Assembly (NCBI RefSeq): GCF_000264995.1
Contig: NW_006767449.1
Span: 181,805 to 245,804 of the forward strand
DNA from: Punctularia strigosozonata HHB-11173 SS5
Lineage: Eukaryota > Basidiomycota > Agaricomycetes > Corticiales > Punctulariaceae
Length of the DNA stretch: 64,000 nucleotides
Reading direction: 5' to 3'
In this document: positions 23,005-33,164 of the stretch, piece by piece
Layout of the letters: every line of letters begins with the position of its first letter
Numbering within the stretch: the first letter of the stretch is position 1
Made by a program: the position numbers and the translations under genes
Notes under the pieces: generated by a model
Told to the model about the DNA's origin: nothing
Database searches by the model: none
The model's input: only the letters and a program-made list of their open reading frames with translations

Positions 23005-25619
23005 ATCGACAATCAAGGAATTCACACCGAAAATGACAAATTAGAACAGATCCGCAAATGGCGGACGCCAAGAAATTACCAAGAAGTAGCACACTTCCTC
23101 GCTCTAGTACAGTACCTGGCACAATTCATGCCAAATGTGGCAACTTATATGACACCTTTATTGAATATCTGTAGCGACGGTGCCCCGTTTCATTGGAGAC
23201 CGATGCATCAGAAATGTTTTGATATAATCAAGATGCTCGCCTGCCGTGCACTGATACTGAAGCCTGTAGACTTCAATCATCCCGATCCGATCTGGGTAGT
23301 ATGCAATGCTTTGAAAACCGGTGTCAGGAACTATTACGGCCAGGGCCCAGACTGGAGGACCTGCCGCCCCGCGGGATTCATGTCAAAGAAATTCACAAAT
23401 GCGCAGCAAGGCTACGCCACATATGAGCATGAGATGCTGGCTATACTAGAAGCCCTTCTAAAATGGAAGACAAATTACTAGGTAGAAAAATTAATATTGT
23501 AACCGATCATGAAACCCTTGAGTTTTTCAAAACTCAAAAAGAAATGTCGTACCGACAAAGGCAATGGTCCGAATACCTCAGTCGCTTCGACTACACTCTA
23601 ACGTATATACAAGGAGAAATTAATGTAGTGGCCGATGCGCTATCGCGATGCTACAAAGCGGATCGACCGCACAAAAAACCAGCGTCGTACAACTTTGTCG
23701 ATGCTGATCGGCGGCTAGATCCCACCAGAGATGACCTTCCCACCCTGAGAAATGAGGAGATTGCCCACGTCAACGTGATGCGACTCCCAGAAGCAATCGT
23801 GAGCCAAGACCTCGAGGCCAAGATGCTGGCACTGGAAGGTAAGCCAAATTTAGAGCGACCACAGCCTAATGCCGATGATCCGACCATGTACAAATCTATG
23901 GCAACAGAGCCACTGACTCCATGAATCATGAATGACCACACAGAATTTATACAAGCTGTAAAGCTACAATATGCTACGGATACATTGTTTAGTAAAGTCA
24001 TAGAACGACCGTCTGAGCACAAAGCGTTTGAAATAAAAGACGGCCTCATATTCGGAAAGAACTGAGCTGCCCAGGAAGTACTTTGCATCCCAAGCGGCTG
24101 GCTTGGCGTGAGAAGCCTCTGAGAACTTGTGATTGACACTGTGCATCGCACACTGGGCCACTTCGGGTTCCAGAAAACTCTAGATTACGTGAGAAGGTTC
24201 TATTGGTGGCCTCGTATGATGCAAGACATCGAGAAATTCTGCAGCACATGCCACATGTGTCAAACGATGAAGGACCTCAACTGAAAGCCCAAAGGACTGC
24301 TACACAGCCTCCCGGTGCCTAGGCACCCTTGGGGCTCAATTGCGATGGACTTCTTAGGGCCCTTCCCAAAGTCGAGAAACTTTGATTACCTCTGGGTCAT
24401 GATATGCCACCTGACCGGTATGGTACACCTAATCCCCTGTACCACCAAATCTCGTGCATCAGAATTAGTGTAGAGTACATGTTCGTATGTAATATAGTGA
24501 GATTACATGGATTAACCAATACTATTGTATCAGACAGATACTCTAAATTTAACTCTAAGTTTTGGTGCAAAATGCACCGCATATTAGGAACAAAATTACT
24601 AATGTCCACCGTGTTCCATCTCCAGACCGATGGCGTCACAGAACGAGCCAACCGATTGGTGGCACAGATCATGCATACCTTGATCAGACCTGATCAGACT
24701 AATTGGGTTGATGCACTGCCACTGACTGAATTCGCAATGAATGCTGCAAAATCAGAAACCACTGGTTTCTCAGCATTCGAACTAAATTACGGATACATAC
24801 CAAAGATGTTAACTAATTTTAGCGTTGAGAATACTTCACTGGGTGTCCTGGACTTCGCGCTGCAAGCAAAACATTGTCTGGAAGCAGCACATGACACCAT
24901 CATCGCAGCACGTGTAAAACAAGCTCACCATGCGGATCAGCGGCGATGCAATCACAAAGTTTATCAGCCAGGTGATCTAGTATACATCAGTATGGCAAAC
25001 CTTAATTTGCCAATCAAACGCGCACAAAAGCTGGTGCCTCAGTTTATCGGCCCGTTCCAGATCCTCGAGGCAAACAATGATGCAAGCGTGTACCTAATCG
25101 ATCTTCCCGCTGATCTCAAAGTGCGTTGTGTGCACCCACGATTTCATATTTCCAAGCTTCGGCTGCACATGCCAAACAACGACAATTTATTCCCAGGACG
25201 GGAGCCTGCTAACTTCTATGACTTCGGGCAAGCAGAAGACCTCGAATCTGAGGTCGAGGAAATACTGACACACGAATGGAATGGTGACGAAGTATTATTC
25301 CTTGTACGTTGGTCCTTTGGCGACAGCTCCTGGGAACTGTGGGAAAATGTCAAGAACCTTGCGCTGATGGACAGATACTTCAAAATTGAAGGTGTCTCCC
25401 ACGTGGAAGACTTGCCGAGAACTCGGCCGCCAGTCCGAGGGCTCCCTGCACCTGAAGGAGCGATAGTCACTCCGTACAGCAAAAGGCCAGTTGGACGTGA
25501 AGGAAAAATATTTTGGATGATTGGGCCTTCAGATATAAAAGTGTGCTACCATGCACCAAAAGCTGCATAACGAAAGACATTGCAGCTCATACTACACACG
25601 CGAATACCCTACGACGACT

Positions 25620-26384
25620 ATGCCTCTCGCAAAGCCTTACGCGATTGGCCCTAACCGTGGCTTGCCTTACCCAATGCCCATGGTAAACTTACCCAATATG
25701 TCGCGCCAACTGGAGCAACTTACCCAGCGCGTTGAAGCGCTTGAAGCTGCCCTTGGCTTCCAGAACACCGAACCCGCACCCGGCGTCCAGTGGGTCCCTG
25801 ATGCTGATGGGAACCTAGCCACTCTGCCGGCTCCCTTAGGCCCTACCTCTTCTGGGGGAGGGGAGGACTTAGGAATAGAAATAGCGAACGAACACGATGT
25901 TGCACGTCCATGGGCACATGTCGGAGATCCACGCTGTCACCTCACTCGTGAGGAAATTGGCAAGATCATGAAAGGGTGTATCGTGCCGCCGACCGGAACC
26001 ATATTCTACGATCAGCTGACCGAGAGTGCAAAATGCAAATACACGTGGTTCCACGTGTTCCTCGCCAAGCATTATGTAAGCCTGATCAAAGGGCTAGGCA
26101 TGCACACCACAAAGAACCAGAAGGCTTTTGCCAACGGTTGGAAGGACCCCGATTGGTTCCAGCAGGCTGTCTTCATTGACAAAAGGAAGCGTGCTCAGCT
26201 GCGTGAGAAGTCTGAGAAGGCCAAACGGCCGACTGACCCACCACTCTCCAACGCAGACACCTGGGCCCAGTTCCTAAGGCAGAACGCATATCGACACCCA
26301 CATGGGATCAAATTCGAAGGGGATACCCCAAACGAACTGCAGTTGCGCAGATGGCTCATCCTGTGCCAAATTGGCCCTGCCTGA
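25620..26384 (+). CDS. gypsy-1 extra ORF between chromodomain and 3' LTR
   Basis: The frame reads about 254 codons from MPLAKPYAIGPNRGLPYP. Residues 28-48 (MSRQLEQLTQRVEALEAAL) form a heptad-like coiled coil. The middle part (residues about 95-190) is mixed and includes LTREEIGKIMKGCIVPPTG and YTWFHVFLAKHYVSLIKGLG, and the C-terminal third is basic (FIDKRKRAQLREKSEKAKR). There is no signal peptide and no membrane helix, so it does not look like an envelope protein although it sits in the position envelope genes occupy in other lineages. I do not recognise its family. It may serve the element in an accessory way, or be a captured host segment. Confidence 0.6.
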   Translation: MPLAKPYAIGPNRGLPYPMPMVNLPNMSRQLEQLTQRVEALEAALGFQNTEPAPGVQWVPDADGNLATLPAPLGPTSSGGGEDLGIEIANEHDVARPWAHVGDPRCHLTREEIGKIMKGCIVPPTGTIFYDQLTESAKCKYTWFHVFLAKHYVSLIKGLGMHTTKNQKAFANGWKDPDWFQQAVFIDKRKRAQLREKSEKAKRPTDPPLSNADTWAQFLRQNAYRHPHGIKFEGDTPNELQLRRWLILCQIGPA

Positions 26385-26420
26385 CCGAATACAAAGGAGG
26401 AGGCGCGCTGAACCCATAAT

Positions 26421-26666
26421 ATGGTCACACGAGAGGTATGCCGGTACTTTGCCGAGCATGCCGCTGATTATTGCAGCACTGTGATCTCCCTTGGATCGAC
26501 GATCCAAGAGATGTGGGGCCCATCCCATTATCCCCACGCAGTGGAGAACTTTGAAATTAACGATTTTCTCAAGCACACTGCCTCCTGCAGACTTCAGCAC
26601 GAAATGGCCAAAGGCCCACTCCACGCATTCGCCATGCAATGGCTTGCAGACAATGCTAGCACCTAA
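26421..26666 (+). CDS. gypsy-1 second small downstream ORF
   Basis: A short frame just after the larger extra ORF, reading for example REVCRYFAEHAADYCSTVIS and MWGPSHYPHAVENFEIND. It has coding character and could be the continuation of the same accessory region, but no family is recognised. It ends about 110 bp before the 3' LTR. Confidence 0.4.
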   Translation: MVTREVCRYFAEHAADYCSTVISLGSTIQEMWGPSHYPHAVENFEINDFLKHTASCRLQHEMAKGPLHAFAMQWLADNAST

Positions 26667-26776
26667 ACGCCGGAAAGCCCTGTCCATCGACATGCTCCCG
26701 TAAGCCGCACTGTCTCTCGACTAGGCGACACTAATTAATTATTATAGTCAAGCCTCTTTTCCTGGAGGGGGAAGGG

Positions 26777-27078
26777 TGTAACGGCGAGTATTAGAATAGC
26801 CGTAGTATTAGTCAGCTGCTGTTGCAGCATGATGCAATACAAACAATTCGGGCGCACCTGATTGGGTGCCCGAGTACTATCTGATATGAGCCGCCGAAGG
26901 ACCATATGGTCCTTCACTTAAGATATTCCGGTATCTACTTATTTAAGAGCATACGATCCTCACTGTACGGTCGTCTTTTGCAATACTACTGGATCCTGCT
27001 CTGTTTCGTGCCCCTCTTGTACAAGACGCGACCAAGTCATGTCGTAGCATAGCTTTACATAAGTGTACATATATTACA
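26777..27078 (+). repeat. gypsy-1 3' LTR (302 bp)
   Basis: Partner of the repeat at 18326-18622. It is preceded directly by a polypurine tract and followed by the GGAAT target duplication. Confidence 0.95.
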
Positions 27079-27083
27079 GGAAT

Positions 27084-28232
27084 GTCTCAGTCAGGGTTCT
27101 ACATGGATGCATCCAGCTGGATCTGGATGGAATCCACCAGATATTTGGAACTCTGCCATCCAAGGGATAGACATCGGCAGAACTTTGCTACCCGTATATA
27201 TGGCAGGTGGCGGTGCACTCTAGTAGTGTTGCTGCCAAGTTGAGTTGGAATTGATTTTAATTCAACTCAGCTTGTAAATCAACTTGGCTTGTGGGTTTCA
27301 AGTTCGAATTGCATGAACTTGTGAGTTGGTCGGGTTACTTCATCTGGTAAAACTCCATGGCTATGGAAGCTATGGAGTGCTATGGTAGCACTATGGTAGT
27401 ACTCTATAGTATATAGTGTGCCATAGCAATGTAGAATTCTCCTGAGTGAACCCTCTGTATCTAACCATCAACCCATAACCCTCAAAAAGCCCTAAAAATG
27501 ATTCCTGTGATTTACTTGCCTGATCTGATAGTAATAACCCTTGAGGATGTAGAGCAGTCTAACCCTTGCATTCCTATGTCCCCTAACTCTCATACTCAGA
27601 TAGAAATCCTTGATTGTCGAGGAGCATGGACTGGTAGAGATGCCTGGCACAAAGATATACATGCTCGCAAGTAAACATTGACATGGTTTGGGTGATGAAG
27701 TGGTATGATGTGCATATACATTACCTCTGTTCCATCAGGTGTTGCAATTGATTCTAAGTGTAGCAGCTTTTTCTATCAGCTTTTACTCAGTGGACCACGT
27801 GTTTGTATATTTCCAGAAGGCTTCTCAGACTCCTCCTGGGCAACTCTGAGTTTTCTATGAGTAGATATGGGGCCGTGTGCAGAAAGTCGGTTGACAGAAC
27901 TCACCGTGCTCCTCAGAGTCTTGTGACTATGGGAACACATATCTATATCAGGAAGGTTGGGGTGGGTGGGTGTCCCAGCACCCTTAACAAAACTTTGATA
28001 CTGGATCTCAAAAACTTTGTTAATGTCTATCCCTTGCTGCCATCTATGTAGATGCTCACCCGTGCAGTTGACACATATATGGATATGCTGTGAGTCACAC
28101 CATATTGTGCCGCAGTTTGTTGTGCAATATACAGACATGCAGGGAGGTTTCTACATTCTAAGAGGTGCACCATGTTCATATCTGAGATGATACATATTGC
28201 ATAATCCAGAGCAAACCATGGTGCATCGGCCC
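27084..28232. other. Non-coding interval with short simple repeats
   Basis: About 1.15 kb with no supported gene. Between about 27,240 and 27,330 TTGAGTTG/CAACTCA words recur in both orientations, and 27,356-27,430 repeats CTATGG and CTATGGTAGCACTATGGTAG. A minus-strand frame near 27.8-28.1 kb is open but unrecognised. Confidence 0.4.
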
Positions 28233-28744
28233 TGTCAGGGTATGCACTAGACCTCCTAGGAGCAGCGGGGATCCCTTGGGATGGCAGCAGAGACACTGTC
28301 ACACAAGGTAGGGAAGCAACCGAGTATATATACAAAGGTACAAAGGAGATACACATACCTGTTGCACAAGGCAGGGAAGCAACTGAGAGAACAAGTCTAA
28401 GTTGCTCCCTGGTGCGACAGGTGACTATATAGTAGCTGAATAATCCATCAGCAAAACGAGGGATGGTCCAATGAGGGAGAGAGGGAGGCTCCTCGGGTGC
28501 CCGGCATGTGACCAGTGGAACGGCCTAGGAAGGCCGCGAGACGCGTGGAGGCCCTAGAGCACTGAGCAGCAGAGCAAACAGGGGAAATGCCAAAAGGAGC
28601 GCATGGGAAGCCTAGGAAGGCATGGGAGAGCATAGCCAAAAGGAGAAGCAGAAGCATTAAGAGGAATGAGCAAATGGGGAAAGAAGCGGAACCAAAAGGG
28701 AAACAATGGGGACATGAGGTGAGTGTGGGAGGCATGCCCTGACA
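28233..28744 (-). repeat. Solo LTR of the gypsy-2 family (512 bp)
   Basis: The sequence aligns along its whole length with the gypsy-2 LTRs, starting TGTCAGGG and ending CCTGACA, and is flanked by a perfect 5-bp target duplication GGCCC (28228-28232 and 28745-28749). No internal element parts are present, so it is a solo LTR left by recombination between the two LTRs of a former insertion. It is clearly more diverged than the gypsy-2 pair, so it is an older insertion of the same family. Orientation is given as for gypsy-2. Confidence 0.92.
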
Positions 28745-28749
28745 GGCCC

Positions 28750-30739
28750 AGGAGCCAAGAGATATTTGCACACAAAAAGACTGAGAGGACATGCAATGCT
28801 GATTCCAGCTCAGCTGGTTACAATCCTCAGAGAAAGCATGGTCTATGTTGACCGTGGTTGCTCAGATAGCCAATGTTTGTAGTCCAGCAGTTATTGATTC
28901 CACAAAGATCATAGCTATACCTGGTGCAGAACAAAAAATGAGAGTCATCGTAGAAAGATGAGGTGTCTGTTGGAGATAGACAGGAGACGGGCATGCAAAT
29001 GGACATTGATTGGCTGTGTCATGCTGTCGTCCAATGGATGGGTGTGAGTAGAGATGGATTGGGATAGTTAGTAAGTTTGGTTGAGTCAACTTGTTCCCAA
29101 TTAAATCTGTCTTAAGGTCCCAGGCTATCTAGTAAGTCCAAGATTACTTGATAAGTTTGGCCGCTAGTTGATCTGACTTGAATGCGACAAGCAATCAAGC
29201 TTATCGGTGCCTTCAATGTAAGTGTGAGAGTGTTTTGAGGGTGTGGGAAGGTTGGGTTCTGAATACTAGCTCCTGCTAGTAGTACACATGAGGTCTTGAG
29301 GTGTTGAGAGAGAATAAGTAAGTAAAAGTGAGAAAGTGCAGAGACTGAGAGAGTTGGAAACCAACTACAGCTGTCCATGGCTGTGTGCTGAGTCAAAATA
29401 CTAAAACCAGGTACCCTTAACCTGATTGGAGTGTCTGAGAGAAACCTGAGAGAGCTTACGAGCACTGTTAGACTGTGTGTGTATATGGGAAACTTGTTCG
29501 TTATTTCTTAGGCTAAAGGGGCTACATTTTATACTTTTCCAGAAGTTGGCCTGCTCCTAGTCACTGTGACGAGCGATGTGCGGGGGAACGCCCGTTGGGG
29601 TTACCAACTACTTAGACAGCCGGAATGTCCAAGCAACTGAGTAGAGTTGGAGGGAAGAGCAGCATTGTTGGCACTTACTATAGGCAAGAGTACACGCGAA
29701 GAAAGAAGAGCTGGGCTCGACTCAAGGTTACTGGACACGAGGTCGACAGCAATGCAATAGGCACCTAATGGACTCAAGGTCACATGCTAAGTCCCCAAGA
29801 CACAAGTTAGCATAGTATCCAGTACAGAGACGGTTACTCACCTAAGTCCCCAAGACACAAGAGGTCGAGATGGGGACTTAGGGCGAGCTATAGGGGTCTT
29901 ATATACACAAATCCATGGTCCAAGAATAGTACAAGAGAATCACATGCAGGGCACAAGGATGAGTAAGACTGACCCACTTAGGTGGGTCAGGATTATGAAT
30001 CAAAGAAGAATGAGTCATAGTTCATAAGTAAGCAGAGTAAACCTCCAGTGGCTGTGCAGGGCAGTGCAGGGCGGTGCCAATGATGCTGTACTGCTGCCAC
30101 TGAAGGTCATATGACTTTGGAAAAGGAAAGGTGGGAAAAGGAAAATGATAAGTCGATATTTGGAAATGAAAAAATGCAAATATAAATTGTCCTTCTCTTC
30201 TCATCACAGTCATGGCTCCCTGTTGAGTCATTTTCTGACTGATTAGACTCATGTGCTGACTTGTCAAAGTTGAGTTCTGACTCATTAGAATTGTGCACTG
30301 ACTCATCGGGCTGACTAAGTTTGTGACGACTTGCTATGCTTGAGTCATGAGTAGTAAGCAGGGTGTGATCTGGATACATGATTATAAGTATGCTTACTGA
30401 GCTAATTCTGTTTTACTTATCTTACAAATCGGGCAGTTCCACACCTAAACACTTTAGGGTGAGGCATCATGGGTGGTGCTTTGAAACAACTGTCCTTGAT
30501 TGTCAGATTCTACATATATCACTGATTGCTGGTCTATGGATTGTGTTTACAGACTTCCCATCTCACTGGTGAGTCCAGATTCTAAAGAGTCTCGTCATGC
30601 AAGTCCTATTATGCATTAAGGACATCGTCATACAACTGATATGCTAAATTAAGTAAGTCCATGTTGTGTATCATGCATTTACGTTCACAGCAAACCTTCT
30701 CTTTCTTGAGGCCCATCCCAGTCATTGAACATGTCTTAT
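28750..30739 (-). repeat. Non-coding part of a composite repeat, copy A
   Basis: No gene is supported in these 2 kb. Several patches resemble the stretch at about 57.9-58.55 kb: GAGGTCCC-GTCTATCTA and GACTTGAAT at 29.11-29.18 kb, and a block including CACTTTAGGGTGAGGCATCA with ATGGGTGG-GCTT near 30.45 kb. The same protein-like segment (31.4-32.2 kb here, 58.5-59.1 kb there) follows on the minus strand, so both stretches appear to be diverged copies of one composite unit. Copy A was lengthened by other insertions, including the MITE at 30740. Confidence 0.45.
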
Positions 30740-31342
30740 CACTGGGTCTGTGACTGGATTTTTAGTTATAAAAGTGATGAAAAAATCTTATAAAACTTTA
30801 CAAACTTTATAACATTTTTAGCCCAAAAGATTCTGCAAAGATTGTAAACTGGCATATGAAATTTTACCTCACAAAAGTATGATCTAAATGTTGATAAAAT
30901 CCTGTGTCTCTTTCAAGATTTTTATAAAAGATTTCCTGCCATAAAAGTCTTGAACCAGTTTGTCAACCAAGCAACTATATTGAAAAACTATTGATCTATG
31001 TTCTGAAATTTTCATAAGTAAATGAGCCGCACTAGTTGAATATAAGAACTTTCTGCACATGAGTTTCAAAATTTCTACCTAAGAATCATAAATAAATATA
31101 CAAATAAACAACTTATAGAAACATGGTTTTATCCTTTTAGAGTCAAAAATGCGAATATAAATGATGTAGAAATCATGATAAACTTATAAGATTTTTGTTT
31201 AAAACTTTTAGCCGTAAAAATGGACTAAAAATCATTAATTTGGTTTAAAATTTACTCTGTATAAAATCAGGAAAAGATTTAAACAGTTTATAAGATTTTT
31301 ACATCATTTTTTTGGTCTAAAAATGCAGTCACAGACCCAGTG
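30740..31342 (-). mobile_element. CACTG-ended MITE, copy 2 (603 bp)
   Basis: Starts CACTGGGTCTGTGACTGG and ends with its inverted counterpart CAGTCACAGACCCAGTG. It is flanked by the 3-bp target duplication TAT (30737-30739 and 31343-31345). It is the sister of the copy at 22481-23004 but in opposite orientation and longer by 79 bp, mostly one AT-rich block near 31.08-31.14 kb. It lies within the composite repeat A, just downstream of the unclassified protein segment. No transposase is encoded. Confidence 0.92.
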
Positions 31343-31448
31343 TATATATCCGATCAATATAAGCCAACCCAGATTCAATGTTTGTACAGTACTTACTCGC
31401 TTGTATATTTATGTCAGCGACCTTTGTCATATTGTGGTCGGTACAGTA

Positions 31449-32204
31449 TCACATAGACAGGCTTGCCAAGGCTGGAGCAACACGTAATATGACACTTTCT
31501 GGGTCAGTGGCATGTCCGGGCTGCAAGAAAATGCTGTGCACAAAGAAGCTGACAAAATCCTTGTGGAGCTGATATATGGACCGTACCAAACTGTGGACCC
31601 TGGTGCCATTATACTCTATGCAAATGTGGATGCCGATGTGGACATTGCCAACTATAGGTGCTGTGAGGGTCCAAACATAGGGGTTGTTTGCATCGACAAG
31701 AACAGCAAGGAGAGAGAATGTGCCATCATTGAGATAACTGATTGGTGGAATGAGCGGATTTGGAGGGGGAGGGAAAGGAAGTGCAAGGCCTGGCTCCACA
31801 TTGAGGGCTTCTTGTTGAAGTAGACTTGCAGGTTGCATGATGTGGAGCGGGGGCCCATTAGACCAAGTATAGCATTTACGGCTGGTGAACTCTGTCCTTT
31901 CACAGTCGAGGGGGTGTTCAAAATCAAGGGGAATCCATTCGTCCCAAGACATAGTTGCAAGGTCTTTGGGATCAAGGAGACCCCATAAGTCTCCAGGCTC
32001 GGAGGTTGCTACAATGATGATGGTGCGCTGCCGGGGGTAGGGGTAAATGGTTGCCAAAGGGTCGAAGTATTCTGGATTTGTGCTGAAGATAATGGGGTCA
32101 GGATCAGGGTTGAGGTTGCAGTTGACATCACTGTCAATAATGACAATAAACCGAGGGTCACCAGGGAGGCTGAGTGGCTCAGGGCAGTGGTCAGGGAGTA
32201 TCAA
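31449..32204 (-). CDS. Unclassified repeated protein family, copy A
   Basis: The frame of 251 codons is open from 32204 to 31449. It includes EPGDLWGLLDP in the first half, a Pro-rich hinge (PFPPPPNPLIPP) and a conserved block VWTLTAPIVGNVHIGIHI followed by YNGTRVHSLVRSIYQL and FVSFFVHSIF. Similarity continues past the frame end (TDHNMTKVADINIQAS against TKHNITKAADATMQAS in copy C), so the original protein was longer. Copies B (58526-59132) and C (59917-60300) share the VW-x-L-x-AP-x2-G-x3-IxIHI block. It has no recognisable domain and none of the motifs of Gag, reverse transcriptase, integrase or known transposases. The beta-rich pattern suggests a beta-sandwich or barrel fold, which is only inference. 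Low confidence that it is a functional gene; it may belong to an undescribed mobile element. Confidence 0.5.
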   Translation of the reverse strand: MILPDHCPEPLSLPGDPRFIVIIDSDVNCNLNPDPDPIIFSTNPEYFDPLATIYPYPRQRTIIIVATSEPGDLWGLLDPKDLATMSWDEWIPLDFEHPLDCERTEFTSRKCYTWSNGPPLHIMQPASLLQQEALNVEPGLALPFPPPPNPLIPPISYLNDGTFSLLAVLVDANNPYVWTLTAPIVGNVHIGIHICIEYNGTRVHSLVRSIYQLHKDFVSFFVHSIFLQPGHATDPESVILRVAPALASLSM

Positions 32205-32668
32205 AGGTTTGTGGACTGGGGTAGGATGGTGGTTGGTCTTCTTGTATCAGGGAGGAGCAGTGTCATCTGGTGGTGGAGGGAACAGGTAGAGACTGGGCGG
32301 AAGTCCTGCATATGACATGGCAGGACATCATTGAAAGCAAAGGCAAGAGAGTGGTTGCCCCATAGCAGAAAAGAAATGGGAGTAGTCAACCTGTGATGTG
32401 TGGACTTGTTGTGCCTTGTGCCGATCATGGGGGCTCCGTGTGTCCTTATGCAGAGTTCCACACCTTGGTGTTCTCCTGTCAACAGTGTACATATGTGTAT
32501 TGTTGCCGAATATCATGGGTGTCATTGCACAATCCTGTTGCACCTGGTCATCAATCCAGTCTAGAAGTGCAATCTGGGACACTCTGTACCTCTTATCAGT
32601 TGATCGGAACTTTGGCTAATTCTTTCAGGGGCCACTGCGAAGCTGTCTGAATTTAGGCTTTTTTGAAA
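32205..32668. other. Flank between repeated protein segment A and gypsy-2
   Basis: About 460 bp. Minus-strand reading remains partly open and Leu/Thr/His-rich, possibly the upstream part of the segment-A protein, but no family likeness is visible. It ends at the TTCAC target duplication of gypsy-2. Confidence 0.35.
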
Positions 32669-32673
32669 TTCAC

Positions 32674-33153
32674 TGTCAGAGTACGCGCTGGAGCTCCTAG
32701 GAGCGGCGCAGATCCCCCGGGACAGCGGTGGAGACGCTGTCGCACAAGGCAGGGAAGCAACTGAGAATATATACAAAGATACGAGACGAATACACATACC
32801 TGTCGCACAAGGCAGGGAAGCAACTGAGAGAACAAGTCTGAGTTGCTCCCTGGTGCGACAGGTGACTATATAGTAGCTGAGTAATCCATCAGCAACATGA
32901 GGGATGGTCCAATGAGAGAGAGGGAGGCTCCTCGGGTGCCCAGCACGTGACCAGTGGAACGGCCTAGGAAGGCCGCGCAAGGTGCGGAGGCCCTAGGAGA
33001 CCCAAAAGGATAGAAGAATGTATGGAGCTCCTAGGAGGCCCGAAAGAATAGAAGGAGTGTCTGGGAGCTCCTAGGAAACCTGAAAGGGTAAAAAGAGTGT
33101 GTGGGGAATGCGGGGAAACAGGGAAAGACGAGTACTGGAGGTGTGCCATGACA
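32674..33153 (-). repeat. gypsy-2 3' LTR (480 bp)
   Basis: Read on the plus strand it starts TGTCAGAG and ends CCATGACA. It contains two copies of a unit beginning TCGCACAAGGCAGGGAAGCA about 63 bp apart, one more than the other LTR. Confidence 0.95.
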
Positions 33154-33164
33154 TCACCCCCCCT

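Larger units (their letters stand above)
18326..27078 (+). mobile_element. gypsy-1: Ty3/gypsy chromovirus, complete-ended but decayed
   Basis: This 8.75-kb LTR retroelement is bounded by TGTAACGG...TTACA repeats and a perfect 5-bp target duplication GGAAT (18321-18325 and 27079-27083). Its parts run in Ty3/gypsy order: gag about 18.65-20.6 kb, protease region about 20.6-21.3 kb, reverse transcriptase about 21.6-23.3 kb with the YLDDIFIF motif, RNase H about 23.3-23.7 kb, integrase about 24.0-25.0 kb, and a chromodomain about 25.23-25.38 kb. Two further ORFs lie between the chromodomain and the 3' LTR. A purine-rich tract (26763-26776) abuts the 3' LTR. No tRNA-type primer site was recognised after the 5' LTR. 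The copy is broken by the MITE inserted in the RT region and by roughly half a dozen reading-frame breaks. Five percent LTR divergence makes it the oldest dated LTR insertion here. Confidence 0.95.
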
